A DNA stretch of 10,507 nt, taken from contig JBHJOJ010000056.1 in the NCBI GenBank assembly GCA_050329835.1, positions 1 through 10,507 of the forward strand, given 5' to 3'. This DNA is from JANNOG01 sp050329835 (GTDB taxonomy: Bacteria; Actinomycetota; Actinomycetes; Actinomycetales; JBBAYJ01). Below, piece after piece: positions 8,157 through 10,507 of this stretch. Every line of letters begins with the position of its first letter. Within the stretch, counting starts at the first letter, position 1. Under the pieces are notes generated by a model. The model was not told the origin of the DNA, did no database searches, and worked only from the letters and a program-made list of their open reading frames with translations. Made by a program: the position numbers and the translations under genes.

Positions 8157-10505
8157 GTGGGGCAGGTGCCGGCTTCGCAGCCCCTCGGGGTGGCTGACGT
8201 ACCACCGGAATGGCACGAGCGGCTGGCCGCGAGATCGAGCGTCTGGGCCCGGGCACACCCGGTCCTGCTCCGCCGACTGCTCACGGTGCGGGCGGTCCTG
8301 CTGTGGCTGGGTGCCGTCGTTCTCCTCGCGGTCCTGCTGCGCTGGCCCGGCGCATGGCCTGCCCTGCGGGCGTGGCTGCTCACGCTCGCCGTCGTCGCGA
8401 TCTTCTTCGTGCTCGTGCGCTCGCGCACGGTCGGCTGGGGACTGGTGTCCGCGACGTTCGCCTTCGCCGCGCTGTGGGCGCCGGTCGTCGCCGCCGTCAG
8501 CCTGGTGCTGACCGCAGCCACCAGCCTGGCCGTGCGGGACGACGGCCCGACCATCGCCGTCGCGAGCCTCGTCGAAGAGGCGTTCAAACTGTCGCCGCTG
8601 CTCGTCTTGGCCGCGGTCGTGCCCGGTTGGTTCCGGCGCCGCTCGGCCGGGGACGTCCTCGTGCTCGGCTACGCCCTGGGCGCGGGCTTCCATGCGTTCG
8701 AGAGCACCGTCCGGCGCTTCTCCGAGGAGGTCGCGAACCGGAGCCTGTTCGGGGACCTGCTGCGTGGCCTGCTCGGGGTCAACGACACTCATACTCTCGA
8801 CCCGCTGGCGCCGAACGTGGCGAGGGACCTCACGGGCAACGCCGGTTCACCCGGCCACATGGTGTGGACCGCGCTGGCGGCGGGCATGCTGGCGCTGGCC
8901 TGGACCGTGTGGCGCTCGGCGGGCAACCCGGAGGTGGCATGGCACCGGCCGGCGCGGCGCATCGTCGCGCTCGCGCTCGGCGCGGTCGGGTTCTCGTGGC
9001 CGGTCACCGAGCACGCGGCGTTCAACGCGACCGTCGGCAGCGGGCTCGACTGGCTGGGAGCGTGGCAGGTGCCGTGGCCGGCGCAGCTGGGCTGGATCGT
9101 GACCGGGCGCGGCCTGCACACCGGGGCGTGGCTCGGACTGGTGTTGGTGGCGGTGCTCCTGGTGGACGCCCAGCGCCGGCACGTGGCCTTCGCAGGCCGT
9201 GACGACCGCGTGGTCGCGGACACGCGGTCCCCCCGCGACATCGCCGCCCGGACGGAACGGCGCATCGCCGACACTCTTGCGCCCGCTGTCGACCGGTCGA
9301 GCACCGCCGCCCTGCGGATCCCGCTCAGGGCGGTCGGTGGCCTGGCCGTGGTGGCGGTGCGGGCCGCCGCCCAGGCGTGGCACGACATCGCCGTCGTGCT
9401 GGCGGCGCACGCCGTCGCCCCGGCGGAGGGTCCCGGTGCGCCCGGACCGTCGGTCGGCCCCGGGAGCGGCCTGGCGGTCCGCCGGGCGGCACTGGCCCGG
9501 GGACGGGCCGCCGTCGCCCTGGTCCGATCCCACCGCGCCGACGCCATGGCCCTGACCACGCCCGGCGCCGAGCCGCGGGCCCGCCGCCGGCTGCGGGTGG
9601 TGGCGGCGAGTGCCGCCGCCGCCCTCCTGGTCTCGAGTCTGGCCGTCGGTTGGGTGGGAGCGGTGGCCATCGGCCCGGACATCACCGCCCCGGGCCCGCT
9701 GCCCGGGCCGGCCTGGCTCGCCGGGTTGCTCGACGACCTGGACGGCTGGTGGTCCGGGCTCGGCGTCGGCGAGCAGCTGCTCGTCGGGGCCGGCATCGCC
9801 GCACTGGTCGCGCTGTCGGGCGGGTCGTTCGGGCTCGCGCTCGGTGTCTCGGGGGTGGCGACCTACGGCCTGTCGAAGGCCGGCGGCCTCGCCGACCTCA
9901 CCCGTGACCCGCGGGGCGCCACCCGCGACTACCTCGCCACGGCGACCTGGCAGGACGTCGCCGTCGACGCGTTGGAGTTCGGGCTCACCTTCGCGCCCGG
10001 CAACGTCGCCGGGGCCGCGACCGGCCGCGCGGTCCGCGCCGGGGTGGCCGAGTACGCGGCGGACCCGGTCGCCTTCCGAGCGCGACGGGCCGCGCGGTAC
10101 GCGGACGAGACCGGCTCGGTCAGCTTCTCCGGCTGGGGCTGGGTGTCGGAGTCGATGTCGGACCGGGCCCGCGCCTACCAGGAGTTCGTCACCGGGCGCG
10201 GCGCCGACGAGGCGTTCGCCGTCGACGGCATCAAGTTCGACGGCGTCCTCCCCGACGGGACGCTCGTGGAGGCGAAAGGACCCGGCTACGCCGCCTTCCT
10301 CACCGACCAGGGAACCTGGCAGGACTTCTTCAGGGGCCAGGGCGCCCTGGTCGACCAAGCCGAGAGACAGGTCACCGCCGCCGGCGGCCGACCGGTCGAG
10401 TGGCACGTCGCCGAGAAGGAAGCCGCCGAGGCGATCGAGGAACTACTCCGCGGCGCGAAGGTGCGCGGTGTCCACGTCAAGCACATTCCCATGGAGGTCC
10501 CCTGA
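8157..10505 (+). CDS. PrsW-like intramembrane protease fused to a Tox-REase-5-like nuclease toxin domain
   Basis: 782 residues from a GTG; in-frame GTGs at 8166 and 8190 are alternatives and none has a clear ribosome site. Residues ~45-337 are polytopic with about eight hydrophobic segments. They carry the PrsW-type pattern: EEAFK (E140, E141, K144), GFHAFE (F178, E182) and GHMVWTALAAG (H234), plus EHAAFN (H286). PrsW proteins are membrane metalloproteases acting in regulated proteolysis. Residues ~340-480 are an Ala/Arg-rich linker, ~481-505 and ~539-575 are further hydrophobic segments, and ~580-650 a pre-toxin region. Residues ~655-778 resemble the restriction-endonuclease-fold toxin 5 domain: MSDRARAYQEFVTGR, KFDG (D695), VEAKGPGYAAF (E705, K707), ALVDQAERQ (Q734, Q738) and VEWHVAE. 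The D...ExK set fits a PD-(D/E)XK metal-dependent nuclease. No signal peptide or secretion-tag domain is seen. The stop overlaps the next gene's ATG. Domain calls are by motif only. Confidence 0.85.
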   Translation: MGQVPASQPLGVADVPPEWHERLAARSSVWARAHPVLLRRLLTVRAVLLWLGAVVLLAVLLRWPGAWPALRAWLLTLAVVAIFFVLVRSRTVGWGLVSATFAFAALWAPVVAAVSLVLTAATSLAVRDDGPTIAVASLVEEAFKLSPLLVLAAVVPGWFRRRSAGDVLVLGYALGAGFHAFESTVRRFSEEVANRSLFGDLLRGLLGVNDTHTLDPLAPNVARDLTGNAGSPGHMVWTALAAGMLALAWTVWRSAGNPEVAWHRPARRIVALALGAVGFSWPVTEHAAFNATVGSGLDWLGAWQVPWPAQLGWIVTGRGLHTGAWLGLVLVAVLLVDAQRRHVAFAGRDDRVVADTRSPRDIAARTERRIADTLAPAVDRSSTAALRIPLRAVGGLAVVAVRAAAQAWHDIAVVLAAHAVAPAEGPGAPGPSVGPGSGLAVRRAALARGRAAVALVRSHRADAMALTTPGAEPRARRRLRVVAASAAAALLVSSLAVGWVGAVAIGPDITAPGPLPGPAWLAGLLDDLDGWWSGLGVGEQLLVGAGIAALVALSGGSFGLALGVSGVATYGLSKAGGLADLTRDPRGATRDYLATATWQDVAVDALEFGLTFAPGNVAGAATGRAVRAGVAEYAADPVAFRARRAARYADETGSVSFSGWGWVSESMSDRARAYQEFVTGRGADEAFAVDGIKFDGVLPDGTLVEAKGPGYAAFLTDQGTWQDFFRGQGALVDQAERQVTAAGGRPVEWHVAEKEAAEAIEELLRGAKVRGVHVKHIPMEVP
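10493..10497 (+). promoter_or_regulatory. Strong ribosome binding site for the gene starting at 10505
   Basis: GGAGG lies seven bases before the ATG at 10505-10507, inside the last codons of the toxin gene. It is the best Shine-Dalgarno in the window, and with the overlapping TGATG it fixes the start of the next gene. Confidence 0.75.
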
Positions 10506-10507
10506 TG
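10505..10507 (+). CDS. Start codon of a downstream gene, probably the immunity partner (cut by window edge)
   Basis: The toxin stop TGA (10503-10505) shares its A with an ATG (10505-10507), a one-base TGATG overlap typical of translational coupling, and a GGAGG precedes it by seven bases. Only the start codon is in the window, so its product cannot be seen. In polymorphic toxin loci the gene directly after the toxin tip normally encodes the immunity protein; for Tox-REase-5 an Imm52-type partner is the one I would look for first. This is an inference from position alone. Confidence 0.5.

Overview
The window comes from a very GC-rich actinobacterium. The signs are strong G/C bias at third codon positions, long antisense shadow ORFs, several GTG starts, TANNNT -10 elements placed directly before start codons, and the order uvrA - small Rieske gene - uvrC - rapZ. 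An order close to Pseudonocardiales is plausible, but the sequence alone does not settle the family.

Positions 1-5820 (minus strand) hold a conserved block: uvrA, a Tat-type Rieske 2Fe-2S lipoprotein, uvrC, and the first third of rapZ, which is cut by the window edge. UvrA and UvrC are the damage-recognition and dual-incision proteins of nucleotide excision repair. rapZ overlaps the uvrC stop by 8 bases, so the two are probably translationally coupled. Positions 5821-5879 form a compact divergent promoter region. From it, uvrA leaves on the minus strand and a group II PLP-dependent decarboxylase-like gene (5880-7268) leaves on the plus strand. Both, and uvrC as well, have a TANNNT box exactly six bases before the start codon, the signature of leaderless transcripts.

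Positions 7269-8156 look different. Directly after the decarboxylase stop lies an array of four 22-bp palindromes (7267-7403) with centres 32, 51 and 32 bp apart. Next is a PQ-loop (SWEET-like) membrane protein gene on the minus strand, broken by two one-base losses at G runs (7436-7979). A 177-bp intergenic stretch then carries a perfect 13-bp inverted repeat (8086-8123).

Positions 8157-10505 encode the most interesting gene, a 782-residue polytopic membrane protein. Its N-terminal half looks like a PrsW-type intramembrane metalloprotease (EExxK, FxxxE and a following His). Its C-terminal ~125 residues look like a polymorphic-toxin nuclease warhead of the restriction-endonuclease-fold type (Tox-REase-5-like; FDG...EAK). 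Its stop codon overlaps the ATG of a further gene, preceded by a good GGAGG, at the last bases of the window. That is the expected place for the cognate immunity gene. The fusion of a membrane-embedded protease with a toxin tip, plus a coupled partner gene, is the best candidate here for a little-described system.
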